Shown piece by piece: positions 1 through 48,797 of a stretch of 64,000 nucleotides of DNA (its first letter is position 1; the number at the start of each line of letters is the position of its first letter). Location of the stretch: contig NMRA01000150.1 in NCBI GenBank assembly GCA_002633005.1, positions 136,246 through 200,245 on the forward strand. The letters run 5' to 3'. The notes below the pieces were generated by a model. That model searched no databases and was not told where the DNA came from. It saw only the letters and a list, made by a program, of their open reading frames with translations. Origin of the DNA: Phoronis australis (taxonomy: Eukaryota; Phoronida; Phoronidae). Both the position numbers and the translations under genes were made by a program.

Positions 1-3000
1 GTTGCCTTTGCCTTTAACCACCTTGCAAATGGTCACTTGACTTAAAAGAAGTGTGCTACCAAGTCACACTTCTTTTTAATTCTTAATATCAGCTTGTAGT
101 TTCCCGAACTCCTAAATTTGGAAGGCATTTTGGCTCTCTGTTGGTCTTGGGTATGATTTTTGAAAGCAAATATCAGTAGATTTTGGACCCCTTTGGGATT
201 GCTTTGGAGTGTTGTCATCCAGGTCTCAAGAAGTGCCACTCTAGACCTTGTGGTAATCTTCTGGCAAGCCTACTTTTTCTCCTGTAAGTTGAATGTCAAT
301 TGAAAAATGCCAGTTGTCTAGTGACATTAGATGTCATATGTTTAGGACCAAGGATTTCATTCAAGTAGTTCTGCTGGAAGCAGTGATGGATTTTACTGAG
401 GCATAGCATCAGTATTCACTGGTTGAGTGATTTCATTGTCAACTTCTACTTGTACACTTTTTGCGTATTTGGTATGTTTTTGACGTCATAGTGCTACACT
501 GTAGTGCTGTATTGCTCTGTCTTTTGCATACTTTGCTGTTATGTTGACAAGCTATTCCCCATCATTATTACTGGTAAAACTGAATAGGGACATTCGTCGT
601 AGAGCAGTCGTCGTCAGCGATCTGCTCGAAAGAGCAACTGTCCTATTAAAAATTGCAATGTAGGGCATAGTCAGCTTAGAATTTTTTTTGGATCTGGTAA
701 ATATGAAAATCCCTTGGAATGGCAATAAAATGCAACTTTTGTGATGGCTGATATGTGTTTTACTTGATAGTTTTTACAAATATTAGTATGGTAAGAATAA
801 AAAGTTTGGCAGGAATACGATACTTTCTTAAACGCTATTTTCCAGGGAGAAACCTATTTGCAAGAACATCAAGGCTGTTAAAGGAGAATGCCACCCAAAA
901 AAACAACCTATATTGTATCAAATTAGATCGAATAGTTCCACCGGATAACAGCAAGTTCAGTTGTTTTACCTGACTCCTAACGGCAGACGGAGGTGGCCAA
1001 ATTAACCAATGACGTAACCAGTTTAAACGCAGTCTGTTCAGCGGTTCACAACACGCTTACTGGTGTCAACTTATCGCTTGAATTCATCGTTTTACACCAA
1101 TAAATCGTCAAAATTTGATGTGAACACCTTGCAAATATATCGAGCTCTAAATAAACGTGTTGTTTCATTTCACTGTTACGGATTTATAGGTATTTGAACA
1201 TACCGTAGCCTACAGAGTTCGGTAGGCCAATTTACCGTTGTCGATCATGGAAGTTTGGGTCTGTTTGGTGATAATTTGAATCATTCTTCCGTGAAATACA
1301 GATGAGGGAACATAGCTGTGTGTTGTACATTTAGACTTTTTTGCGATTTTTTTTCAGTTCTAAACACAAAACGCTTGTTACTCACCACCAGTTGCTCGGA
1401 ACCCGATTAGGCCCATCGCGGCCGCCGGGACTGGACATCATGATCATAAACCAACTAAAGTTGGAAACTAAACCACCAGTCACGAAAAGACTATAATAGT
1501 GAGCCAAAGAAATAATGTTCACGTAATTATTTAGGTGAATTAGCCACGAAACTGAAAATCTACTTACTTGTCGGTTCCCCTCCCTCAGAACCGTCAGGGT
1601 AAAGGTTGTACAGTAACAATAATTTGAATAATGTATTTGTATATCTAAATAAAGATTCCCCTAACATGTGACCATAGGATATAAAATCGAGTTATTGTTT
1701 CACAACAGCTTTCTGTCAGCAAACACTGAATTAGCATGGGCTCACACGGCCTCGGTGCCCGGTCAATTACCTTTATTGCATCTAAAGGTGGTAACGCATT
1801 GGTTTAGCCATTGCGAGCTTATCAAAATATTTACACTCACGAATACTCTTAAAGGCATTACAAATTGTTTCTAATGAGACGGACTTTGTTTCAGTTTTAT
1901 GTAAGCATTGGTTGGGGTGAGAATAATTCATTTTGAAACGAAACGCAGAAAAATAAACGTCTACATGGCAACTCGCCCGGCGCCAGTCCCGACTTAGTTG
2001 AGAGCTCATCCGATGAAGACTTCACGGGTCGGATCGTGAGGTTTCGCAGGCTATCAGTTTGATCCAGAATACACTGATGAAGAAATACTAGAGAGGCACC
2101 GTGAACATGCACAGGCAATAACGTTCTTCGGTAAGCCGGAATTCGTCAGGGATCTCACTGTCGACGAAATGCCAGCCACAGACACGGAGATGTTTCACGG
2201 CCTCCTACTTGCTATTAACGGCATACTTTTCATTCTTTACTACCTCGAGCTACTTACTAAGCCTTTCGGACTCTCGAGGAAGTCGAATAATTGATATACC
2301 CGCTTTCTCGCTTCATAGTTCGGACAAGCGGGAACGATGCATCGTAATATAGATGTGTTCACTCTGCAGATGAACCACTGACATCGCTGCGTCGTTTCTC
2401 ACCTTCCTCACAGGTTAGCGCGACACCTCTCGTTTCAGACGATGTGGATATAGACCGATTAAGATGGTAAAAAAGACTAATTAAATCGGATGACATTCTC
2501 CTTTTTTGCCTTGCTTCCTTCTGAAATTCTCTCTCTTGGCTAGAAATTTATCCTTGAATAATTGAAAATTCCATTCATTTTTAACTGGCTCATTTTCTGT
2601 GCCTCTGAGAGATCTATTTGCAAAAGTTTGATTGATGCCTTCATCTAAAATAAATGTTGTTAAAACTAGTATACTCTTCCTCAAGTTATCTAACTGTTGC
2701 ATGAAACAATGCTGTGTGGCAATTAAATTTGCAGCGTGATTGTATGCATCCACGTTGAAAGCCATCTGTTTTCTAATTTTTGCTTCCATCGATTCTTCAC
2801 TATTTTTTCACAAGTTTGCTCACAGAAGTCATCACACTTGTTTAGTCGCCTTCAGTATTTTATTACAAGCGCACTGAAATTCTGAGCAAATGTTGCTTTG
2901 GCGAGATTGTCACCATCTCTAGAATTATGTCACTCCACAGCACTGAAAGATAACACAAAAGACATGTGCATGTGTCACAAGTGGTTTGTTTTGAAATCGG

Positions 3001-3040
3001 CCACTGCCTTTCTTTTTTTCAAAAACAGGAGTGAAGCAAG
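1..3040. other. Upstream non-coding stretch, mostly unassigned
   Basis: I found no exon that joins the PHD exon at 6460. An open stretch at 2050-2294 (+), preceded by TTTCGCAG and ending in TGA, reads YQFDPEYTDEEILERHREHA and onward. It resembles an exon or a transposon-derived fragment but I do not recognise the family. A 102-codon open frame at 2789-2481 (-) is also unrecognised. The remainder is AT-rich with no clear repeat structure by eye. Confidence 0.3.
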
Positions 3041-6000
3041 TACCGTATTCGCCCTTATATCTGCCCATGCCCCTATAAGCGCCCCCCCCACGCGTTTTCC
3101 GACTTTGCTAAAATAAGCGCCCAGTCCGTGAACGTGTAGGTGCAAAAAATGCCTTACCTACAGTCCTAAAATTCTACAGTAACGTCTTCAAATTATCAAT
3201 AATATCTGACAGTCCTGAAAAAATCATTGTGCACAGAATTTATGGACCACGAGCCTCGCCGATATGTCGGTATTTAGCTGTGACTATGCACTCAAAACGA
3301 ACACAAAAGTTTGCTGATCTTGCGAGGAATGTGTCCCACGATGGTCTGACCTTTCAGAGCAGACGTTGGTGTCAGCGGGATTGTATTGTAGATATTCCCC
3401 CCCCTCAACAGAAATCCAAATTTCTTTGAACACGTGAAAATCGCGAATCAAAGACTAACAAAAAAAAAAACATTGGCCATTGTTAAAACCACCTGGCAGG
3501 AAGCGAGCGCTACATACATGTACCTGTCATCAAAGACATTAATCCGGAACTATCCATTTATGAAATGGGTGTAGCATAGCATCGGCATGAAATGAATATT
3601 GGCACTAATTTCCGACAGTTTCTCATACTATATAAGATGTTTGCATTATTTTTAACAGGGCAAGGCTTGGAATTTTCCGCGGAAACGCGGATTTCCGCTT
3701 TTTTCTTTTAGCCCCTCCGCGTATTTTCGTTATACTTCTGCGGAAAAATCAGATTTGTCATAAAACTATCGCGGCAAATTGGTTTCTCACCGCGGCATTG
3801 CCCCGCGACGGCTCGAAAAGCGGAAACTGCTCTTTATGTTTCGGAGGAACGAAAATTGTAATTGCGGATCACAGGCGCTTGAATTTCTCGATGACTCGTA
3901 ACCATATACAAGAAACATGCTTTTTTAGTAGTGAGTGACATCAGAGGCTATCGAGGAACAGGTAAATTCAAGCACCTGTGCCTGGGATGAGCGTGGTTCA
4001 TCAATGGCGTCTGCATTTGGTATAAAATTGCGGCGACAAATAGTGCGATTCTGCTGTCAAAAATGCGTGGAACGTGGAGTAGTCAGAGTATTTCGTGGAA
4101 AAGTGGATAAAAGAAACGGTCAATGTCTTCTAAAACAACATAAGTCAAGGTTTGTGCTCTGTAAATTTTGAGAGAGGAACAATTACGGAGTGCGTGGGCG
4201 AGTCGCCTCGGACTAAGTTGGAAGTCGGAGGATCGACTGAAAACGATGAAACACCAGAAATAACAACGCTCCCTGAAAGAAATTCAACCGTAACCGGTTA
4301 TTCGCTGGATTGAAATCGTGGGATGTGAGTGATGTATGAAATTCTTTTGTTTGATCCCACATGCACGCCCGTTACCGTTGGCTGCTTAGCTCTAAGTAAG
4401 GCCTGACCGTTTTGAGTGCAATTTTCTACGTGCCGCCGAAACGGGATACAAAGGGCTATTTTCGTTACTGCAAATGCGTTTTAAATTGCCTTTTATGTAT
4501 TTCAATTTATCTTGACATTTTTCGTGTTCTATTTTGTGATGCGAGTTTTGCAATTTTAGAGAAGTGATCACGTGACAGATTCTGAATGATCTGATTGGTC
4601 TAAGCCATTGTTTACAAATTCTGCCTGACTATTTTCAGTATCCTGATAGAACTTTACTTCTTATGTCGCATAGTTTTTTCTACACCAGCCTGACTTATAA
4701 ACAATTAACTCCTGTAATTACTGTTTGAAACTGAAAAGTTTGGCCAACTTAGGATTGTGATTGATGCATTCTATGAAGTATGTTGTTTTTTACTTTAATT
4801 TTTCCATGCTAACAGTTGGGGGTATGAGCCACAGGTTTTCGTCTTGACTTTTTTCCATTTGCATTGGAATTAAAATTTTTGTTGGAATTAAATGTGTATG
4901 TATTTTAGGCTTTCTAGGTAATCTATGCATCAATTTTCAATTTTTTTTTGTATTTCTGTATCGTAATCATAAGAATTGAAAATAATTTTAAAGGTCTCCC
5001 TCAGTGCAGCAAATCAAGAATAGGTTTCTGCCACTCAGACTGCAAATTTTTCATCATTATCGCTATTTTAATTTTAAAAAATATTTTTTGTTGCATGTAA
5101 ATGCCTTCATTGTTGTTGCTGAAATAGATATTAGGTACTGCTTAAGATGAGTGCGTTTTGCCGACATGACACAGTAACTTTCGTTCTGTTGAGGTATGGT
5201 TTAGATTGAAATGTGTATTTAGGACCGTAAAAATTTCTTCTTTTTTGTCATGGGTCATTCCAAGCCCTGACGGGTTGTTTGATTAATCATAATTGGTGTT
5301 TTTAAGCCAAATATCCAATAAAATAACAACTGACAGTGAATGCTTACACACCCTTTAACCAAAAAATAATTGTCAGATAGTCACGTACACATCCAGCCAC
5401 ACGGTGACTAATCTGGGCCTTACTGAGACAAATAATGTCGGAACGTTTTTAGCACGAGACCGGCAAGTACTTAATGAAACACATTCTGCTTTAGGCTTGT
5501 GCTAATTTCTTTAGATACAGTGCACATCTAGATTGCGTTTACTCTGGCAAATGATCTCTGGTGACACGCACGCGCTCTCTTACTCACACACGCAAACGAA
5601 ATTCAAAACATATATCATGTGACAACAACTTATGTGTTCGTCCAGAGATTTTTCTCATGTTGCCGATCCTCCATGACACAATGTAGCACAGATTTGTACT
5701 TAACCTGCCGTTAATCCCTACTCTACAGGAACTTAAAAATCTTAGGGACGCTATTTGGAAAACTTAAGGAGAATTTCAGGTAATTTGCTTGAGTCGAAAC
5801 CGTATTTTTATTCAAGCGTTAAAGTCGCCTTATCAACGATTGCGAGGCAGTCAGTTGGCGAGTTTTCGCACTGGGATTTCAGCACAAATTTCTGTAAAGT
5901 GATCGTAATATAACAGCAAAGTTTGATAGCAATGCACCACAATTTTGTAGAGAGTCTGTCATAGGTTACAGATATGTCACAGAGCGTAAATATGATGAAT

Positions 6001-6119
6001 CTTATCTTCCGATTTCACCCGTTTTGGAAACCTGGTTTCAGCTGCCTTGGGTTACAATAAGTGCCCCCCTTGAAACGACTTTCTAAGCACCCTGGGCGGT
6101 TATTGGGGCAAATACGGTA
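3041..6119. mobile_element. DNA transposon with TACCGTATT terminal inverted repeats, containing a nested element
   Basis: The left end TACCGTATTCGCCC at 3041 is matched in inverse orientation by the right end at 6119, whose reverse complement begins TACCGTATTTGCCCC. GCCC/GCGCCC-rich subterminal sequence lies inside both ends. The outermost TA on both sides could be a TA target duplication. No transposase was recognised. A second element (3661-5269) is inserted inside. A possible relative, with ends TACCGTACTCATCC, lies at 7752-8986. Confidence 0.6.
3661..5269. mobile_element. Nested element, CAGGGCTTGGAA family, copy 1
   Basis: It begins CAAGGCTTGGAATTTTCCGC and ends with the inverse, CATTCCAAGCCCTG. 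It shares interior blocks with the copies at 17341-17855 and 38798-39973 (CCGCGGAAACGCGG near the left end; GAAAAGCGGAA and TTTCGGAGGAACG further in). Flanks ACAGGG/ACGGGT resemble a decayed 6-bp duplication at best. No transposase was recognised. The 78-codon frame at 3935 shows no known domain. Confidence 0.65.
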
Positions 6120-6459
6120 AATGACATTCATTAGATTGTATTTTTTAATGACTGAATCATTTGAATGTTGGGTGTTAAAAAATTTTCATTTTGTTCTTGC
6201 GTGATGCAATTTGATTTAATCTTCACTGTGAGAAAACCACAGAGATATGGCAAACTGAAAAGGCGAGTTTCGCTTATTTTGCCATTTTTTTACCCACATC
6301 AGTTCTTAACTGTGTCTTGACATTCAATCATACTGTCAGCTAGCTGGCTAGTTGAGTGAGGTGCAAAGTTGCAAAAAATAGTGTTCAATGGAAAGTTTGT
6401 TGTTGCACATCACTAGATACTATGCCTGAGAGTGACTGGTCAATTCTGTGCTTGTATAG
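6120..6459 (+). other. Intron sequence before the first recognised KAT6 exon
   Basis: AT-rich intronic sequence that ends in a pyrimidine-rich tract and TATAG. No coding segment or repeat recognised. Confidence 0.5.
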
Positions 6460-42720
<36,261 letters not shown>

Positions 42721-43884
42721 TGCACTCATCTCGCAGTGACACATGGTTTGAATAACGTGATCTAAACACGGGGTCACTTCAACAGCAGTGACATGGCGAC
42801 ACCGCAGTTTGGAGAAGTAAGCCTCATTCATTAGCAGGTTGGGAATCATCTTCACCTGTGATTACTTCAATGGGTATTGAGCAATTCTATTTAGTCATGC
42901 TATCAGGAGTAGGTTGAACAGAAATAATGGCACCTATATTATACTCGACGATTTCATCCCTATTGATGAGCCAATGCTAGTCTCACACCAATGTGTGTAG
43001 TCATTTGTTGGCAGTTTTAAATGCTTAGTTTCAATTTCTTAGTAGTTGAGGTCAGGATGTTATTTTGTGGTGCATTCACATTAGCCTTGTAAATACCTGA
43101 TGAGTGTAAATAGGAACTTTGTTAAATATTCGTTCAGGCTGTGTAAATATAGATTGGTAAAAACTTGTGAGATCTTTGGTTGATTCTTACCGTTTTATGA
43201 TGTCCGCTATTTTAGGAGCAGTATTTCTTATCTTGCATCTCTGTTGACAAGTGACAACAATGCAAGTTTGTGTATATGTACCTACATTAAATGTATCAAC
43301 TTGGTCGTTTCCAAAGCTTGTTTTAACTTATGAACATTTGCTCTCGAGCAACTATGCTGTAATGTTATATTATTTCCGATTCAAAATTGTTCTACTTGGT
43401 GATCAAATGAACACTGTATTTTTAAGTGGAACCATTGTATATTGTAATTTGTAGGATGTAAGAGATACCTATTTAATCCTTAAAAATGATAGTTCTATAT
43501 TTTTGTGGTTCTAAGCCACTGTTATTGCATTAATTGTAATACAAGTTTATAAATTCCAAGGATTCCTTTATTTTTACACTGAACATTTCACGAGAGTAGT
43601 GTGAAAGAAACCAAACTGTGGGCTTGCATGACTGTGCTGCAACTTGAGACGGCTCCTGTTTGATGCTTAGGCATGGTACTTTATCTGTGCACTCGCCTAA
43701 CTTGTTGAAGACTAGTTGAAACCTGTGCCTCGTTTGGCTTGAAATATACAACACACATTGCCTCCTTCAAAGTAGTCTGTGCAATTAGGTTGATTCTTTG
43801 CAATGCTCTGGGATTAGAACACTACACCATTCTTGTAATTCCACTATGTACATGGTCAATGTTTTTATTCAGTTGTCCAACATG
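42721..43884. other. 3' untranslated and intergenic interval between KAT6 and BUD31
   Basis: This AT-rich stretch holds the KAT6 3' UTR and separates two genes that converge. A possible ATTAAA polyadenylation signal lies at 43286-43291; no AATAAA was seen on the + strand here. BUD31's own AATAAA is at 43869-43864 on the - strand, so the two transcript ends lie within about 0.6 kb of each other and may overlap. I see no repeat family here. Confidence 0.45.
43864..43869 (-). terminator. BUD31 polyadenylation signal AATAAA
   Basis: The - strand reads AATAAA beginning 16 bases after the BUD31 stop codon. This implies a very short 3' UTR. The position fits well, but a hexamer this short in AT-rich DNA is weak evidence alone. 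Confidence 0.5.
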
Positions 43885-43935
43885 CTATCCAGAGCAGCCA
43901 CGACACCCACAGTGAACACACTCAACAATTTTTCC
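43885..43935 (-). CDS. BUD31: BUD31 last exon (C-terminal zinc-cluster residues)
   Basis: Read on the - strand: acceptor TTGCAG, then GGA AAA ATT GTT GAG, giving GKIVECVHCGCRGCSG and a TAG stop at 43887-43885. It matches the invariant C-terminus of BUD31 (G10), a small nuclear spliceosome protein whose cysteines bind zinc. It joins the exon ending at 45027 in phase 0. At 51 bases it is easy to miss. The 1.1-kb intron between the two exons carries a transposon fragment (44310-44705). Confidence 0.95.
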   Translation of the reverse strand, partial: GKIVECVHCGCRGCSG

Positions 43936-44309
43936 CTGCAATGAAAGTAAAGAACGAAACAATTTTTACCTAAAATAATACATAAACTATTAGAAATGAA
44001 AGAAAGATGTCGAAATTTTCTGAAGTATTATCCTTGAACTGAGTGAATCTATTCGATTGTGTTTTTGTGATGTAGCTTTGATCCACTGACAGTTTTTGTT
44101 GGACAATGCTCGTGTGATGTGAATAGAGATGAAACCAGTGAAACTTGTAGCATTCAATGTTTTGCGGTCGCTGCTACATCAAATTACAGCATCGTTGTTG
44201 AATGTTCAAACGATGTAAAAGAAGTGATCACAAAATATATGCAGCTTAAAGAAAGTACATTTCATCTATTCTTCACTGAGCTTGTCTGTCTCCACAAAGT
44301 GTTGGCAGG

Positions 44310-44705
44310 ATTAAAGTTTAGTTTAAAAGATGTATTTACATGCTCCTTACTACGCTAATGTATATTAGGAACTAAACGACAATGCTATCATATCGTAATC
44401 TATGCCAAACAAAGTGCAGTTGTATTCACTGACAATTTGTCTATGTGAAAACAAAAAAGTCTGCAAATGGGTGACCTTTGCATTAATGATGCACCCCGCA
44501 GGCTCACATAGCCGGCATTATGCTGTGTTATTCCTCAGCACCATGTCATGGTACTTACTGGACACAGTTCATTGATTTGCTGTGGATCATTTTTGCCACA
44601 AAACACATTTTTAAAACTTTTGGCACTTTTCAACTTACTTCATATTCACATTATCGCTATATGTTGTGTTTCTAACTAATTTGGCCAAGCAATCACAGAG
44701 ATAAC
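44310..44705 (+). mobile_element. Fragment of the GGCTTTCAAGCG hAT-like family in a BUD31 intron
   Basis: It aligns by eye to 9945-10290 and 19230-19570: TTTAAAGATGTATTTACATG, then CGCTAATGTATATTAGGAAC, GCTATATGTTGTGTTTCTAA and CAATCACAGAGATAA. Neither terminus is present, so this is a truncated or decayed copy. It is antisense to BUD31. Confidence 0.75.
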
Positions 44706-45026
44706 TAATTAGCCTGCAAGTTTCACTGAAATCCACAATTCAATGAAGGTATGCACAAAAGAGATTGCACATGGTCTTCATGATAAATTGCATCAGACAA
44801 TGTATGGGTCACTAAGATGGACCACTAGTAAACTGAAGGTACAATCTGAAGCAACTAACACACTTCATTTCATGGCCTTGTAAGAGCATACAGCTGTGCT
44901 TTCACCAGAAAGACAATTTTTTGGTATTGGCCTGGGTAAAAATTCCCAGCTATCTTCTCATATAGCCGTATTTAAGCTTTAATCACTGTTTCCCTGGCTT
45001 CATTGAGCACGCAGCAATATACATAC

Positions 45027-45193
45027 CTCTTCCAGCTTACTCTTAGGAACCCTGCAGATGCAATTGGTGGCAAAGTTAGTGTCTCTCGTCTGTATACAGC
45101 GCAGACAACACAGATTTTCATAGCCTTGTTTCTTCCACTTGGCGATGAGATTTTTGTCTGCGTAGCCTTCCTTCAGGCAAAACTCGTACAACT
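45027..45193 (-). CDS. BUD31: BUD31 penultimate coding exon
   Basis: On the - strand, acceptor TTCATTGCAG, then two bases completing a Glu codon, then [40 protein letters not shown] and [12 protein letters not shown], and donor GTATGT. BUD31 is among the most conserved eukaryotic proteins and this block is nearly invariant. The product is a component of the activated spliceosome. The upstream exons (start Met, the WPIFRIHHQ region) were not found to the right up to 64000; they may be very small or outside the window. Confidence 0.96.
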
Positions 45194-46008
45194 CTGCAAT
45201 GAAGACCAGGGAGAGGATTCTTTTAAAACACCCACTATTGTTAATAAAAACAACAACGGATTTTAACCAGCTTGACACGTTTTGATGTTTATTGAAACAC
45301 CATAATCAGAAGAAAAAACATTGGCCACCTTGCTAGGCCCAACAACATGTAATGATACACAGACACAGTCAGTTACAGGGGAGTAACAATAGACTAGACT
45401 AACAATGACAACCTGTGGTCTGCTAGTTGGCACCAATTGATGTGTAGAGCCTCACAAATTTTAAGCTGCAGAACGTATGTGACAATAGTTAGCCAAATGA
45501 AATTCATCAAAACAAAACAATCATTTTGAAAAACTCGCATGGAAAATTGAGAGTTATCACCACAGAATATACTAAAAAAGCTACTTCCTGATGAAAAATA
45601 AATCCATCTATTCTTTGGAGCTTATGCTAAAAATTATCAATACTCTGAAGCCACCTGCCTTGTATTACAAAAGAGCTGAATCTGCCAAATCCGCTAACTT
45701 TAATGTAGACCTTCAGGTGGCCTTAAAGACACCGTCCAGCGGCTAAAACACCTTTTTGACACCAGAAATGCATGTATTGTTCATAAACAATATTGTTTTT
45801 GTTCTTACATAACACGGAAAGTAATTAACTGCGACGCAAATTACACCGCTCATAATTCGTCGCCCCTTCGAGCGCATCTGAAAAAATCTCAACCAATCAG
45901 CGTAAAGCGGTTCATATGACATCAACGTGGCCACGAATTTACTGGGGAGCCACACTGTGTAACAGCTGAGTGCCATTTCTTGGACGTTCTGCACTTGTCG
46001 ATCTCTAG
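45194..46008. other. BUD31 intron or upstream sequence, unassigned
   Basis: No BUD31 exon for the preceding residues was found here. The stretch 45840-45920 has raised CG content and a CCAATCAG motif, which could belong to a promoter, but this is only a hint. Confidence 0.3.
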
Positions 46009-46191
46009 GCTAAAAAGCCTCTTTGCGTGGTGTGCGGGTGTAGCAATGTCAGCGGCAATGGGATACATTTGCACAGCTTCCCCACCAATCACGTCGTGTG
46101 CCGTGCGTGGAATAGATCCGTATCCATGACAAGGCCTAGCGACAAAATTTTCCGATCGGCAAGATCCGATTTAGGCTTGGTGCAAAGTTGA
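46009..46191 (+). pseudogene. THAP-domain-like fragment
   Basis: After a possible TCTCTAG acceptor, the + strand reads AKKPLCVVCGCSNVSGNGIH, then LHSFPTNHVVCRAWNRSVSM, then a TGA at 46189-46191. CxxC, then H-x-FP, then a Trp about 11 residues on, fits the start of a THAP zinc finger. The second zinc pair (C-x-x-H) is absent and there is no start codon. It could be an exon, a transposon remnant (P-element relatives carry THAP domains) or chance. Confidence 0.35.
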
Positions 46192-48797
46192 ATACAAAAT
46201 CTACCCGTCGATGTGGGTAAAAAGAACTAAATAAAATCTGACGCAGAAATAGTGTCATTAAAAGCTGCACCGCTCTTTGAGTAAACCAAATTATTTACCA
46301 GTGTTGGAAGAATTATCGTTCTAGGCCTACCGCTCATCTACTGCTAAAATTGAAATGCGCTCTTGGGAGTTGGCGTTTGGCGATTACGTCAACTGACCTG
46401 AACAGTTTCTTCTCCCCCCGGTTTATTCTTGTATCAACTGTTCTTTGCTGCCACGAGGTTGCGTACTGTCACGATGAATTGTCGGAACTGGTCTCATTTC
46501 GTTACAAGTTATCAGCATTTTTAAGACCAACAAACCAAATTTAGAACAAACTTTACTGCTGCGAAGCTGTTATCATGTCCCAAAAGTAGTCGCAAAATTT
46601 TAGTACGGCGCGTACGCGTTTCACAAGCGTACTGTTTCAAAAAGACAACAGACTTTCTTTGCTGGAAAACTCAAAAGGCCGAGAGTAATGCTAGAAAATG
46701 ACGTTTATTAGATTGTTCTTTCTTTAAACAACTGTCACTGAACGGGCAAGGTGAGTGTCCGAGATGTCTCCCAGATTTTGCATGCACCCCGGTCGTCGAT
46801 CATTGGCTCTGCGATATAAGTTTCACGACTAGTTGACTAACACAACTCATATCCGGTCTGTAGGTAGGCCTATGAAATTTCGTGATAGACTACAGTCTAT
46901 GGTCTATGGTTTAACAGAGCTCAAGTCACAGTGTTACCTAGCTGTATTTTGGCGATAGCCTTCGAACAGCTAGCTAGTTGGCTACAAAAAATCTGCAGTG
47001 TTTACTTCGACGTTTCGTGTCACTGTTCCGGCCCAGAGTATATTCTGTCTGATTTGGGTCGTTCCCGTAGGCCTAACGGAATTCTGATACTGAATTTAAA
47101 ACGTTCAATTGATTACAAATTCTTATGACTGGGTATGATTTAATGCAATACAGACTTTATTTCGTAGTTTTAATTTATTACAGACACGCACAATATTGTG
47201 TTGCTATTAAATTTTCATTTTTTTTTAGCTTGACCGATTACGGGTTGCAGCATTTCAAGGCGACTTATTTTGAAAATTGAGTTTCTAATATAAAATTTTC
47301 AATGAATTTGAATATAGTTGCATTGTACGAAAAGATCATACTGATATGTGCTGTAAGCCTAACGTTTCTAAATATTTTGCACCAACTTAAATGGCCCGTT
47401 GTCATCAATACCCATACGGGACACACACTGGACAGCCGTCCGTATTGGAATCGCGCAGCGTTCACACCTTCGGCTTCAACATCAAAGTTTTTGTATCAAA
47501 CAAATTACATTTTATAATAAACATTGGGAAATTGCTGATAACAATTCAGACGAAGCGTTTTGTTTTTCCGGATGTTTCAACGGCACCAGTCACACTCCCG
47601 GGGATTCCCATACGGGCCTGTATTAGAATGTGTGAATAAAAATTCTAAAGGTAGTGATTTTGATTAATTTTAATATTAACTGACATGAAATGAAAAATTA
47701 AGAGTGTTTCCTTGATTTTCCACGTATTTTGCACTTAATTAAAAAACGAGTCATCTCTGATTCCAATACTCTGGAGACACAGTGAAAGCCAAATTTGTTA
47801 TAACGATGATGTCACAGACTTCGATTAGTGCAAGCGCCGTCTCAATTTTTTTTGGCGCTAAATGGGGTTCGTGATGGGGCTACTGTATTGTCGAAGGCCT
47901 ACTTAATTAATGACTGGGGTATGCTATAACACAGTATTTTGATGTTTTTTATCAATAAATATATTTTAGATGTAAAAATAGTCATTTTGGCACCATACTT
48001 GGCCTTTAAACACACATGCAACCTTTCAATACTAAGTGTGGTAGTACAAGATTTAAGCACTCTGACTCCAGGTCCAGAGCACTAGAAATGGTTTCAAAAA
48101 GACTAACAGGAGTTAAGCATTTTTTTGCAAATTGGACTAATTCAACTACCCCCATGGAGTGCAAGTTCCAGAAAGATGTATGCTTCACTTTGGAAAAATG
48201 ATACTTTACACAAACCTATAGATAACGAGACTGACAATTGGAAGTTTTCACTCACCTCTGCTAATAGCTTTCCTTCTGTAGAACAAGTCAAAAATATACC
48301 TAGACTTTTGGTGATGAAGTCTGAATATTGGCCACAGAGCTTCTACCTTCCTTTTACCCTCATGAGGATCTGTTTCAGCTGAAAGTTAAGCATTATAAAA
48401 ATGATAGGTTCACTCTACACATATACAGTTATATTAAAAACAAATATTATCTATTGAAATTGCATGCATGTTAACTGATTTAAGATTGTATCCTGCAATT
48501 TTAAGATTATACAGCCATACTAGTACAAAAGACCATTTTAAAAATGCTAAATCTATCTTGGAGATACATTTTTTATACATTTATTGCCCAGACAGTATCA
48601 CAAGGCCAGTCTGAGGTTGGGCGTCTCAGATCCAGCTTTTACAAAAGTTTATAATGTTAAACAATAAATATGTGTAAAGGCAATGAAATGTAACTGAACA
48701 GGGAAAAGAGGGACGAGGGAAGGACTTTCATCATTCATACACACTCACACTGTGCTGATATGGTGTCTGATAAAGTTATGCACAATGAAAAAAAAGA
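46192..48797. other. Unassigned sequence
   Basis: No gene recognised. A segment at about 47805-47895 (GGCGCTAAATGGGGTTCGTG) recurs inverted at about 58610-58700, so part of this stretch is dispersed repeat. Poly-T and AT-rich tracts dominate elsewhere. Confidence 0.35.

Noticed and set aside
45003-45266. 87-codon + strand open frame
   Set aside because: Antisense shadow of the BUD31 exon, which has the clear protein match.
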